DNA of 64,000 nucleotides, taken from Nymphalis io (taxonomy: Eukaryota; Arthropoda; Insecta; Lepidoptera; Nymphalidae). A program made the position numbers and the translations under genes. This document shows, one piece after another, positions 13,085-24,958 of the stretch; position 1 is the first letter of the stretch; each line of letters starts with the position of its first letter. The notes below the pieces were generated by a model that was not told the origin of the DNA, ran no database searches, and saw only the letters and a list, made by a program, of their open reading frames with translations. Location of the stretch: the NCBI RefSeq assembly GCF_905147045.1, contig NC_065918.1, positions 15,314,001-15,378,000 on the forward strand. Direction: 5' to 3'.

Positions 13085-15521
13085 TTTACATCAAATTATT
13101 TGACACCTTATTAAAATTTATAAAACAATAATTTTAAAAAAATACCTAAAATACCTTTGACATTATAAGCTACAGTACAAAATATTCGTTGCGATATAAT
13201 TAAAAAAAAATAAGAAAAAGAAACGTGAGGCACACGGTAATTAATTGGATCGCTTGTTCGGTTGACGTTGATTATTTATTTTAAAACGAACTAATCATAT
13301 GATTGTACACAAATGCGTAATTATAATTCAATAAATCTCAGTATTTTAAATGATACTACAAGACATTTTAATAAGCATCTAAGAAAAAAACACGTAGTCA
13401 TTTCAGTAGGATGTATCGGCATATTCAATGGACAGTTAGATCATTGTTATCATGTTTCTCTTTTTTTTTTTTTTGCTAATCACGTGTCCAGCGTAAAACG
13501 TACCAACGCATTATAAAGTGACTAAAAAATAAAACATCACCAGCAGTGATAATCTGTAAGAAATCACTTCATTATTCACAAGTAAAATGTTGAGTGTGTT
13601 CTTGAATTAATATTATGCTTAATTTTTATGGTGAATATCGCATATCGAATATTACGTCCGTATTATATATAATATAGCAATTTAGTAATTTTGTAAATTA
13701 CTAAATTATAATATTAATAAAATATACAAGATAATTGTAATATTCATTAAGTGATGACGAGAAATATTTACATTTTATATGATGGTATATTGTTTGGTTA
13801 ATCGAATATATTTAATCGGTTAATTTCATTATGGCTGTTTTTTATTCTTTTTACCATACTTTTCAAAGAATATCAATCAAACTAAAAACAATTTTACCCC
13901 TTATTATAGCATATTTGTTCTTTAGTGTACCTTCTAACCTTAGTTAACGTTAACGTTAGTGTACCTTCTAACCTTCTCCTCAAATAGAGGAGAGAAGACC
14001 TTTAGCCCAGCAGTGGGACAGGCTGTTACGGTTACGGTTCTTTAGTGTAAAATATCCTCGATAACAACATAACATTTATCGTCGGTTATAGTTATTTCAT
14101 AAATTCAAAAATATAATTAAATGTTATAGCTATTTAAAAATATTTTAATAAATATTTTAATATGTACCTATTGTTTAATTTAAGTACCTGTAATGGCTAT
14201 ATATTATCCTGTTAAAAAAAAAAAAAGGTTCTTCATGAAGGCGGCACGGAGAGATATTATCAAAGCATGTCCTAAATCTTCTCCTTTATATAGTTGTATT
14301 TAGAACCTGAACTTCGAACTGCGAGGGCCAGTCTTAAGAGAAGTATAACTTCTCACAATAACTGTTCAAACTTGGTCCGAATTTGAGAACTAACCCTGAA
14401 ATCGATAGGTCGGATGGTCCACGGTCTGCGGCATCTTATACGTGTAGTAAGTATACTATATAAATTCTGATAAGTTCATGATATGATATGCATGATAAAC
14501 ATACCCTCTAAAAATGTGCAATAATTATATAATATAATAGCAAAAGGTTACTAATTAAACGCTTAAAAGACAATTTAACTGCAGCAACTATCCCGAGGAT
14601 TCATGAATTTCATCGACTTACCGATATCTTTCAAACAACTATAATTTCCTGTGAAAACATCACAAGAAATGAAAGAATCAATCGCTTGCAATTGTGTACT
14701 CACTAATAATAAATCCCAGGGACTAACCATCTCTTTGCTTAGAATCGATATACGAAAAGATTGTTTTTCCCATGGCCAACTGAATGTTGGCTTATCACCT
14801 TGGAACCCTAGAGGAATAGTAACTTTTGTTAATGAAAAAATATTACGATGTTAAACATTTAGATAAGTTAATGTGTATAATGCATAGCAACAGAAATTAT
14901 AAAAGTTAGAGTAATAAACAATATCATAAATAAAAAAAAAATTGTGACTTTCATGTACCTATAAAAAAACTTAACAATAAAAATGAAAATCTATGTAGAT
15001 TAAGAATAAAAAAACTTAGTTTAAGAAATTTATATTAATTTATATTGGTTCTTTACTAATACTGTAAGATGAATTTCACACGAAAAGTCGTGGACACAGT
15101 ACACTATTAACTGCAAATATTATAACTAGGATGTTAATAAGTACTAGTAAGTTTTTAAAATACAAATTAAGTTAATTACATGAATACGCTTAAGTATACA
15201 TTTTGAACGTATTCAAATTGCTCTGTTAAAGTGCACGAATGAATCCATGACATCTTCCTTGACAACCTGGTAAAAATGTAGTGTTCAAAAGGTGAGTGTC
15301 ACACTATTTTTTTTTTCAGCCGATATTCGATTAGCTGGTACTGAATCTTAATTTTCATTTTTGAAAGCGGGTGACATTTTTCACCTGTTGATAAACTTGA
15401 GAATCCTCACGTTGTATTAATCTATGTGCTATTCAGAAGAGCCGTGAGAGCTTAGTGGATAGAGCGTAGATGATACTGTGATAGACGCTGCATGTATCGC
15501 ATGTTATCGCATTGTATCCGC
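13085..15521. other. AT-rich intergenic sequence
   Basis: Only the family A fragment at 13930-14036 is recognised. The frame 14651-14854 has no domain. Confidence 0.55.
13930..14036 (+). repeat. SINE family A, 3' fragment with target duplication
   Basis: It contains only CTTCTCCTCAAATAGAGGAG, TTTAGCCCAGCAGTGGGACA and (GTTACG)2. GTTCTTTAGTGTA flanks it at 13917-13929 and about 14037-14049, so this is an independent 5'-truncated insertion. Confidence 0.75.
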
Positions 15522-15818
15522 ATTTTTTATTTTTTTTATAGCATAGGAAGGTGGACGAGTATATGGGCCACCTGATGGTAAGTGGTCACCAAACGCCCTT
15601 AGACATTGGCATTGTAAGAAATGTCAACCATCGCTTATAGCCAATGCGCCACCAACCTTGGGAACTAAGATTTTATGTCCCTTGTGCCTGTAATTACACT
15701 GGCTCACTCACCCTTCAAACCAGAACACAACAATATCAAGTATTGCTGTTTTGCGGTAGAATATCTGATGAGTGGATGGTACCTACCCAGACGAGCTTGC
15801 ACAAAGCCCTACCACCAG
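15522..15818 (+). repeat. SINE-like family B, full copy
   Basis: AGGAAGGTGGACGAGTATAT through TTGCGGTAGAATATCTGATG to AAAGCCCTACCACCAG. The open frame beginning 15644 (RHQPWELRFYVPCACN) is repeat sequence, not a gene. Confidence 0.82.
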
Positions 15819-15869
15819 AATTTGTACACCATGAACGTTATGCAGTGAGTAAATAAAATAAATCGTTTT

Positions 15870-16465
15870 ATTATAATATGTTAATTTGCGAACCTTCTGT
15901 ACATATTCTTATGAATCAATTAATAGTATGAGAGCTGAGCGGTATTTTTCCGACCTACGATAATGTCACACGAGGTATTATCCTTATGGCCTTCTGGATT
16001 TTATTGACCTCTCTCCGACAACCTGGTCCCCTAAAAACTAGGAAGTCATTGAATTTTAACCGGTTATACTCTATCCTTTGTATACTAAATATTATTCGAT
16101 TCTGTTTACAGATTAAATGATATTTATTTTTAATGTGAACTTTAAACTAATTAAGTCGTGTTTTTTATAAATGAACGTATTTCGAATAATCGAATATTTG
16201 TAACATTTCTGCGAAAGAATTATTATTATCAATATGTGTGTTTTGATGAATGAAATATAATTTCATTTCGTTTGCCTGTTTGTCTGTTTTTGAAATTATG
16301 ATCACTGCCATATATCCCATAAACACATAATAACTCTGCTGATGTAATATATATATATATACTTTATTCATAAATTCATTGTGGAATATACATTTTTGAA
16401 ATTGACATCTGACCTACCGTACGTACTATAAAAGTTAATATCTTTATTGCTAGCTCCTTAATACA
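15870..16465 (+). repeat. duplicated block, copy 1
   Basis: It matches 18303-19020 in order: TTTGCGAACCTT, AATTAATAGTATGA, TTTTTCCGACCTACGATAAT, CCCCTAAAAACTAGGAAG, GAATAATCGAAT, TTTCTGCGAA, ACATCTGACCTACCGTAC and AGCTCCTT. It contains an AT run near 16349. No coding potential is recognised. Confidence 0.75.
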
Positions 16466-16859
16466 TCGCCAGATATTAAGTGATCCGCAAATTTGAACGA
16501 ACATTGTCTATGGAATTCCAGAATAAAATAAAATATTTGAAGCACTTTTTATGATTCGAATTTTTTAACATTATGTCATATAAGTTTTTGACCACATCTT
16601 GTTTCGATGACTTGGCAACACCGGTGGCTTGTCAAGTCTATTAAACAGTCATCGAAGACGTAATGATTATGTACTCTGTGCCGACTGCCGTCTGCTGTCA
16701 AATCAAAGTGGCAATGCCACCGTTGTTTACCAAAAGCATACCTACTTAACAAAAGCATAAGTTTATAAAATCTGAATTTAAGGGTGAGTAATGACGTGTA
16801 ATTAAAATCACAACTAGACAAAACTTCTTGGATCATAGCTATTGACAGAGACAGCCTAG

Positions 16860-17003
16860 GCGTAAACGGATCCTTATTATATAAATATAAATGCGAAAGT
16901 GAGATTGTTTATTAATTTCTTTGTAACATTTTCACGGCTTAACAAAAGGCGTAGGTATATCTCCGTCCCCTCAAACGCGGGCAAAGCCACGAGTGGAAGC
17001 TAA
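16860..17003 (+). mobile_element. possible Helitron 3' end
   Basis: TAAATGCGAAAGTGAGATTG followed by AACGCGGGCAAAGCCACGAG and ending CTAA before T; a lepidopteran Helitron-like pattern. Weak without a 5' end. Confidence 0.35.
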
Positions 17004-18302
17004 TATTTATAAACTATGGTGACCACAGCCCACTGTAACAACTTATCATCAAGCAATCCACTTGCGACTGACAGTCCATTCAATTATATATTTAATTCAA
17101 CATACAAATAGTTTACGTACATTTAATTTGTAACAGGAACCCAGTGCATCAAGTAATAACTCGCATTATAAACACAGTCAGCTTTTAAAATACTGATTTA
17201 TTTTTGAAAATTCTAATTGGGATTCATAGAAAATTATTTAATTAGGCAGAGTAAAAAGTTCTTATATTGGACATAATAAATGCTTTAGAATTTCAATCAC
17301 TAATTATTTGCAGTTTTATCAATATTTCTATTTTATTTTATTTATTCTAAAAACTCATATTGTTTTTTTAAACTTAAGAAAGTAGCTCCACTATACATGC
17401 AAATACCTTTTCGTAATGAAGACATTGAAATATATTTTCAATTATTTTTTTTTTATTATTTTTTATCTTGGTGGTGTGAGGAATTATTTCATAGCATGCC
17501 AATGTCAGATGACGCCATGATAGAGTATTTTTTTTAGTTTATTATATCTCCTTCCTTATTATCTAAAAGCTATTTTACAAGGTCATTTTTGCTTTTTATT
17601 TGAAATAAATAATATATAATTTTCATATATTCATGTTTGATTTTTTAAAAATTATTTTATAGCTGTATTTCCCCATTACGGTATGTTCATACATTCATTA
17701 AAAATATTATAAATATTTTTTTCAGAAAACTAAGCAACATAATAAGATTCAAATATCAACTTCAATGGCTTTGAACCAATGTAAGTATAAGGTTATTATA
17801 TTAATAATATGAATTTTAGTAGCATTACTGGCAAATATTTATAAATAACTACTACAAAAAGGGGTTATTTATAAATATTTGCATATTTATTTTTGCATTC
17901 GATCTCTATTTGTGCAATGATTGTTACTTTTAAATGAAGTAGATTTATTAAGGAAACAAAGCTTCGAAATATATAATAAGCTAATGCGAATTTGTTGTTT
18001 TATTTTTTATTTATTTTTATGTACTAACGAGTTACTCATTGACATCTTCTTTTTGCACTAGTAATTTAATTACTGCAGTCGAGAGATAGAAGGTAACTTA
18101 AACCGTACTTAATAATCTTTGTTTTATTTATTTTTAACAGACGATTATTCTAAATGCCCTTACTATGTTTTCTTAGGTTTAATTAAAGTCAAATTATTTT
18201 TTTTACATCTCCCAAATTTCTTAATCGTAATGGCTTAGTGATACCTGTGAGGCAAGGTGCCTGTGTTGCAATGATATTTACTGAGGTGCTGAGTACTAAA
18301 TG
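17004..18302. other. AT-rich sequence with one possible small exon
   Basis: 17726-17780 lies between TTTTTTTCAG and GTAAGTAT and is open in one frame (18 codons plus one base). Nothing else is seen. Confidence 0.4.
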
Positions 18303-19020
18303 TTTTATATATAATATGTTAGTTTGCGAACCTTAATTACTATTTTTTTATATATATTATTTAAATTAATATATTTTGAGTAAGCTAGAGAGCGCGTGTT
18401 CAATTAATAGTATGACAGCTGTGCGTTATTTTTCCGACCTACGATAATGTCATACGAGGTATTTCCTGATGGCCTTCTGGATTTTATTGACCCCTCTCTG
18501 ACAACCTGGTCCCCTAAAAACTAGGAAGACATTGAATAAAAAGCATATACTTAAGTTATAGTTGATTTTGCCTTAGTGCCCAGAATATTTGCTAGCTAAG
18601 CATGCATACGATTTAATATACTGCGATCGTATTTTTATGTTTCTTCCTCAGCGCGTACTTTGCCCTAAAAGCGAAAGTACGTTCGCCGCTGTATATGTAC
18701 AGCGGCCACAAAGAAAACGTGTGCTAATTGCGAAATGAGCGAATACATGCAATGCTTTTGCATTTTGATTTTTTTATATGTCGCGAATAATCGAATAATA
18801 ATATTTGTAATTGTAAGATTGATTGAATTGTAAGTTTGTATTTGTAAGATTTCTGCGAAGGACTTATCAATGTGTGTTAAAATGAATGAAATATTTAGTG
18901 CGTCTATTTGTTTTTAATAGTTTATAATATCGCAAATGCATAATAGAAACCTTTATTGAAATGGATATCTGACGTACCGTACCATAAACATTAGCATCTT
19001 AATTGCAAGCTCCTTTAACA
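18303..19020 (+). repeat. duplicated block, copy 2
   Basis: It is the partner of 15870-16465, longer by about 120 bp. The extra stretch (about 18560-18770) contains two adjacent hairpins (18654-18681 and 18685-18706). Orientation is direct, with starts about 2.4 kb apart. Confidence 0.75.
18654..18706. repeat. two adjacent hairpins
   Basis: CGTACTTT...AAAGTACG (18654-18681, 12-base loop) and GCCGCTGTA-TATG-TACAGCGGC (18685-18706). They are three bases apart. Confidence 0.8.
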
Positions 19021-19192
19021 AATAGACAGACGAGATAGTAAGTGGTCACCGCCCACTCAAAGTCATTGGTACACCGTCGATGCATATTGTCTGTAATTTC
19101 ACTTTTGCAACAATTCTGCTGTGCAATGTACTGCTGTTTGTCGGTTGAAAGTTTTGTGCGTGGCGGTAGTGAGTGGCAGTAATATTTAATCT

Positions 19193-19470
19193 TGACTGGC
19201 TCGTTGGTCTAGTGGCTAATCTAGAGGCTAGTTGTAAGTGTGTACACTCCCGTCCCTCGGAAAGCACGTAAAGCCGTTGGGCCTGCACTTGAACTCTTTC
19301 CGCTCGTGTCGGATTGCCGTCCCATCGGATTATGAGAGTTAGGAAATAGAGAGTGCACTTGTGTTTGCGCTCAGACTTGTGCACTATAATATCTCCTGCG
19401 CAGTTGGGTAATCTCTCTTGAGATTGGCCGCCGCGGCCAAAATCGGTCTGGAGGACATTATTTTTATTAA
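19193..19470 (+). repeat. SINE family C, internally deleted
   Basis: TGACTGGCTCGTTGGTCTAG head directly followed by TAGTTGTAAGTGTGTACACT, so about 100 bp including the B box are lost. The tail ends GGAGGACATTATTTTTATT. Chance frame 19046-19534 crosses it. Confidence 0.72.
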
Positions 19471-20159
19471 TATTTACTTCATAGTTCATCGATAAGTTCA
19501 TGTAATCCCTATATATGACGTGAGCAACTGTCACTTGTTGATCTCTGCAATGTAATTATTAGTATTTTATTTTAAATTGATCGATAACAATTTCGATTTC
19601 AGAATGCTGTTTAACAAGAAAATCGAAACTATCAGACTGACAAATGACTGACTACGGAGAAAAATTGACATTTTAGACATGAGAATTGAACAGTGAAAAA
19701 TACATTCGTCACATTGGAATTAACGGAGCAGGGAGTTTAAATTATGTAAGTTTATAAATTTATTATTTCATTAGACATCCCGCAACCCATTCTCTAGTGG
19801 TGTATAGAAATTTGCCCCACCCAATAAGTCGAGTTAACAAACATGTAATTTATGTGACATTCTTCTTTTTAACATCATTAATTAAATCGCAAACAAAAAT
19901 CAGAATCTTAAAAAGTAGCAAAAATGCAGCGTGTAGACGATAGATCTAATCCGTACGTACCAACAGGAAGCATAAGCAAAAGTCGCCAGAAAGTTGAAAC
20001 AGTAATAGTACAACAAAAAAAAAAAGTATCGTAAAAAGCAAACACAAACACCGCTCTATAAACATATAGTGCCCGTCAATAAATATTGCATATCGATCTT
20101 TGAGAAGAGACACTGAGCTAATTTCAGCTTCGTAGAGCGTTATCTGTATCGCACACTAC
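19471..20159. other. intergenic sequence before the inverted LINE
   Basis: No supported feature. Confidence 0.5.
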
Positions 20160-21028
20160 CTATGTGACGTTTCTCAGTCAATGTTCAACTGCCGTTGTGA
20201 GCGGTGAGCGCGTCGACCCATATCGGGGCACCATATAGAATCACCGACATCACTACACTGGCACAGAGGTGCCGGCTTAGCGATCCCGGTCCTCTCACGT
20301 AGGATAGGAGGCGGCCTAACGCGGCGGCGGCGCTGACCTTCGGACCGAGTTGCGCGAAGAGTTGCCTGAAGCACCATCGCCCATTCACGATCAAGTCAAG
20401 TTTCTTCATTTGGGCCTGCACCTCGATCACTGTCCCGTGAACTCCTGCGGAAGCCGCAGAGGGCCATAGCGGTGCGAGTTATCAGAGGGTATCGTTCGGT
20501 GTCTTGGACAGCGGCGACCAGCCTCGCGGGTGATCCGCCCTGGGAAATCCAGGCAGAGGTGCTTGCATAGAACTGCTTTCGGGCCGAGGAGAGGGAACGC
20601 GGTGACCGTTCACGGTTGGCGAAGGTCGGATCGAACCTCTAGCCCAGCCCTGACCACCCGATGGAGAAGGACCTGGGGTCCCCTACGGTGGGCCTGGTGA
20701 CAGTGAAGATGGTACGTTCCCACTTGAGTCGCTGAGTCAAAAGGAAACGAGGCACGCTCTCAGGTTGACGCAGGTACTTACGGGACCCGTCTGCTTCCTT
20801 AAGTACCTGCACAAGACAGCGTGGCGGGAGTTGTCACCCTCCTGCCACAAGTGTGGTGCGCCATTCGGCACGGTGCATCACAACCTGACCGAATGTGCTG
20901 CGTGTGGGCCACAGAGGCATTCCTTGTCGGCGGAGACCTTCTGTGAAAGTGTGATGTCGCAGAAGGAGGCCGTACTGTTCCCTTGAGGGAAACACGAAAT
21001 GCATTTTCCAGCGTTACTAAAAAAAAAA
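20160..21028. mobile_element. R1-clade LINE 3' portion with inverted 5' segment
   Basis: The minus strand of 20185-20430 encodes the end of a reverse transcriptase (SVILYGAPIWVDALTAHNGS). The plus strand from about 20436 to 20986 encodes what follows in such elements: LLRKPQRAIAVRVIRGYRS, then LRLTQVLTG and a zinc-knuckle-like CHKCGAPFG...HNLTECAACG, with internal stops. A very short 3' UTR and an A-run (about 21018) end it. The two parts abut in element order but lie in opposite orientation, the mark of twin priming. Confidence 0.8.
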
Positions 21029-21553
21029 GTTTTAATAATTTCGCAGTATCATCATATGACGTTAACATTGGTTTTGGTCAAGCCTTGTTGAGTTATGACC
21101 CTAAAATCGTTAGCATTTATTTATATAGTTCATTCCATGATTTTCCATTACAGATTAAAACAGCAAAAGTTATTGTTTTAGAAATAATTAATACAAATAA
21201 AAAACACCGTCGAATCCAAAATGCTTCCCTAACAGACATGATATAATCAACTCATTGCTAATTGAATTTCCAATTTTAAGACTGGGTTCGATCATAATTG
21301 AAACTAATCTAAGAATCGAGATTTTTACCAAAAATTGCAGAAACACAGTATCGAGTCACTTACTTTGATTGTCTATAAATACAATCTGTAATATTAAGCA
21401 TTTGAAATTAATCTCTTAATTCCTAAATCCATATTGATTTCTTGTTAAACTATTATTATTTTTCCAAATATCGCTTTAGTTTAGCATTAGGTATTTTTTC
21501 AATTATTTTTATAGTTTTGGCAAAAGCGAAATTGGTTTATAATTACGACGAAA

Positions 21554-21772
21554 GACGAGCCGGTTGGCGTGGTTGGTAGATACTTGCCTTTCGCGCCGCT
21601 GGTCTTGGGGTCGATTCCCACCCAGGACAGACATTTTTGCGTATAATAGTCTGTCCTGAGTCTGGGGGTAATTATCTATATAAGTATATATTTACTTTTG
21701 TCCGGTGTCTATAGTACGAGCTCTACTTAGCATGGGATCAGATGGCCTTGTGTGAATAATGTCCCTGGATAT
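21554..21772 (+). repeat. SINE family D (tRNA-derived)
   Basis: Head GACGAGCCGGTTGGCGTGGT, TGGTAGATACTTGCC (A box), GGGTCGATTCCCACCC (B box), then a short body to GATCAGATGGCCTTGTGTGA. A Pol III-type internal promoter is visible. Confidence 0.78.
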
Positions 21773-22295
21773 TTATTTAATTACAAATATTGTCAGTATG
21801 TATGATTTAAATATTGGATAAATGAACCGTTCTCAAAAAGTTCATTACAGATGAGTGTAATTGGTTTTTGCTAAATCACAACTACTCGCATTAGTAATCT
21901 TGAATGCTTTATTTGCTTGGATTAACAATTTGAGACTCTCAAACTCACCTGTTGGAATCATATAGAACGAGTTCATTTGGTTTGAAAACTTAGTTTGTTT
22001 ACTTATAAGTTCGACTACAGTGGTTTTCGCTCTACTTATTATGTTATTTGCCATATGTTTCTCAATACTATCGCAATCAATATTTGCTGCATCTATTGAT
22101 TTTTCGCGACTTGTTGTTGATAATATATCTGATAACCGTATCTTTATGCTTTTTCATATTCAATTGGTTTTCGTGTAATTTGTAACTGTAGTATAAATAT
22201 TTATATTTAGTTAATACCTTTCTACATGTATTATAAAGCTTGTTTGAAGAAAAACATCTCTATATTTTATACATCCTATTAAGCCTGGAGTAATC

Positions 22296-22563
22296 CAATA
22301 GCCGAGATGGCTATACGCGTGAATCCTAACCGATGATGCAAGCACCATTGAAGTTTTTCATGTGCTTAATTTGTGGTTATAATCTCGTGCTTTTCGGGGA
22401 AGGAAAAATCGTGAGGAAACCAGCATGTGTCTAATTTCACTAAAATTCTGCCACGTGTGTATTCCACCAACACGCATTGGAGCAGTGTGGTGGAATTAGC
22501 TCCAAACCTTCTTCTCAAAAAGGGAGAAGAGGCCTTAGCACTTGGGACATTTACAGGCTGTTA
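22296..22563 (+). repeat. SINE family A, diverged copy
   Basis: AGCCGAGATGGC head, CGATGATGCAAGCACCA, CGTGAGGAAACCAGCATGTG, CACGCATTGGAGCAGTGTGG and a final CAGGCTGTTAC. Part of the B box is deleted. Confidence 0.7.
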
Positions 22564-23404
22564 CCAAATCCAAAGTTTAAGATTTTTCTTGTAATTGTCA
22601 GCTTAATGTTTACAATATGTGTAGTCTCTAAAGCCTTTGCGACTAATTTTAAGAAAAGTATTTGTGACTTCTTCAGAATCTTTATTTAGGTATCATACCA
22701 CTTAATACTTTATAAGCATTTGTTAATTAAAGTAAATAATTTTATTATAAATTTTGTATTTATTGTTTCTTTAGCTATAATTCTAGATAGTGACACAATG
22801 ACACATGCATAAAATGTTCCTATTATTCACCTGTGTACAAAGTAATTTTTTTCGTTCTTAGTATACTTAAATTGAATTTTTTAAATATACATGCCCCAGT
22901 AGTGCAAATCCTAAAATCAAATACTTTAAAATTTAATTTTTGAAATAAAATTTTCCCCTTGGAGTGTCGTTTCTTTCTTTTTTGCTTTATTGTTGTATGC
23001 AGCATAGCCTCATTTATATACTTTAATTCTCTTGTTTGTTTCAGAACATGCACGGGTACGGCCATCTTTATTAAAAGAAAAATAATAATTATTGTACAAC
23101 ATCCATAAGACTTTTAATACTTACCACTTATACTCTTAAGTTTTAAAGTTAGTTATTTAATTTTTATTATAATCAATTTTTTTGAATATTCGAAATAGTA
23201 ATTCAAAAGTTCGCGGCAATATATCTATTCAATAAAAAAACAATGTAAATAAGAATCAAGCGATGTCATCATTCATATGATATTACCTCGTAACAATAGC
23301 ATGTCAAATTCGTTATGCATATACAAATAACAATGTAAATTAATATTTAATACCCCTTGACTACCAAGCAAGATCTTTGAAAAACTAATACTTAACAAAA
23401 TGTT

Positions 23405-23790
23405 TGTACATTATGACACATGCAAGGTGTTACACAATAAACAATTTGGCTTTACAAGGGATCGCTCGACAACCGATGATTAAAGAGCCTGGGTGGAGTC
23501 ACTGGATGCCTAAGGGCTTATTTTGTGATTTATCTGAGGTCTTGGATTGTGTGCAACATGAAACGTTGCTCAAGAATTTACCTTACTATGGCATTAGAGA
23601 CAAAGCACTCAATCTGCTTATTTCGTATCTGAGCAATCTGATTCAGAGGGTTGATGTAAATGAAAAGAAATCAAGGATCTATTCTTGGTCCATTTTTCTT
23701 CCCCAATTATATAAATGACTTGCCACATCTTAAGTAACAAACATGAGATAGTATTGTTTGCTGGTGATACTTCCTTAATTTAAAATAAAA
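23405..23790 (+). mobile_element. jockey/CR1-type LINE reverse transcriptase fragment, broken
   Basis: Across several frames it reads QFGFTRDRSTTDD, then GLFCDLSEVLDCVQHETLLK, YGIRDKALNLLISYLSN, GSILGPFF..NYINDLPHL and IVLFAGDTS. These are the successive RT motifs, including an altered ADDTS box (GDTS). There are frame changes and no flanking ORF. Confidence 0.8.
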
Positions 23791-24780
23791 AGACGTCTTT
23801 CAATTTATCACTAAGTAAATAAATCCCTCTGAGTCTCAATATCTGAGGTGCTTATTCCCGAACCGGTGGTAGATTTGTGTTTTTTTTTTGTAACCAACCT
23901 CTTTGAAAATCCTAATGATTTCAGTTTTGTGAAAAGTTGCATTAAAATAGATAATATATCACATAAAAATTCATTCGTATATATTTTGTTATTAAATCGA
24001 ACGTAAAGCATGAGACACCATAAAATAAAATGAGGAGCATCTTCATACGTGTAGTTAACTATTTTGATGATTTCTGTAACTCCAATTTCGACAGGTGTTT
24101 GTTATAACGGAGTAAAAATACTTTTGGATTACAAATTCGGTGTGATGAGTGACCTTGTCTTCAAAACAATAACAATACCATACCGTCTCAGTATTATAAA
24201 ATTAAATAGCAGTATAAAAGCTTTGAGAAATTCTTAATCTATTAGCAAATTTAGCAGCACTTCTTATATTATATTTTTCTTATTTTGTATTTTAATTAAT
24301 GTAAGTTTTCCATTATTATATAGTTGTTTAGGAGGTGAACGTTTAAGCAGTAAAATAAAACTTCTTGAGAACGGTAGAACTGGTTGATTATGGTGGAATC
24401 GGTTGAATGATTTTTAAAAAACGGTACGAATATATATTCAAAAAGTGAAGTAAAAATTAACCAATCAGAATACAAGAAAAATATAAATTGTAAAAATGTA
24501 AGAATAATATCAAATGCGCGCGTCTACATTAAAAGTAGGAATTTTGATTGGCGCGAGAAAACCTGTTTTGCGTCTTACTCCCGCGCTTAATTCCCCACTA
24601 TCGACGATGCGCGGCTGATTCTACAAATACTTGTTTTACCGCGTCGTCGCGTTCAGTCAGTTCGAGCGGCGCATGGAGTGAAGACGTGTTTTAAGAAGTC
24701 ATCAAGATGAATTGTTTTCGTTGAAGAAGTGAAACAAATTGAAACGAAGATTATTATATGAGGATAATAAATATAAAAAC

Positions 24781-24863
24781 AGCTCTTTTAAGAGCTTAAC
24801 ATTACGTCATACTTCTTAATTGCATGCTGCTTCTTTTTGAAATAAACAGTTCTTTTCAGAGCT
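24781..24863 (+). other. two histone-mRNA-like stem-loops
   Basis: AGCTCTTTTAAGAGCT (24781-24796) and AGTTCTTTTCAGAGCT (24848-24863) each have a 6-bp stem and a four-base TTTA/TTTC loop, the geometry of the histone mRNA 3' stem-loop. The outer GG...CC pair of the consensus is AG...CT here. No histone coding sequence is visible nearby. Confidence 0.35.
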
Positions 24864-24958
24864 ATTCGTTGTTTCAAACGATGACGTCATATAATGCGGC
24901 ATGCGTGGCGTGTGTATTCTTGTTGCTATGTGCGTATCGACGTACTGCTACAGGTGTA

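Larger units (their letters stand above)
21773..24958. other. intergenic sequence
   Basis: Holds family A (22296), the RT fragment (23405) and the stem-loop pair (24781). 24460-24700 has CCAAT (about 24462) and ATTGG (24549) boxes and an initiator-like TTCAGTCAGTTCG near 24650, a promoter-like look without a gene. Confidence 0.4.

Noticed and set aside
15644..15856. Frame RHQPWELRFYVPC..., seen again at 40517-40729 (minus) and 59421-59636
   Set aside because: The frame recurs because it lies inside family B SINE copies. It has no start context or conservation other than that of the repeat.
19046..19534. 162-codon minus-strand open frame
   Set aside because: It runs across the antisense of a family C SINE and random flanks; no domain.
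21554..21640. Possible tRNA gene (also 50665, 62793 and 63484)
   Set aside because: A and B boxes are present, but the acceptor stem does not close and four copies share the same non-tRNA body, so these are tRNA-derived SINE heads.
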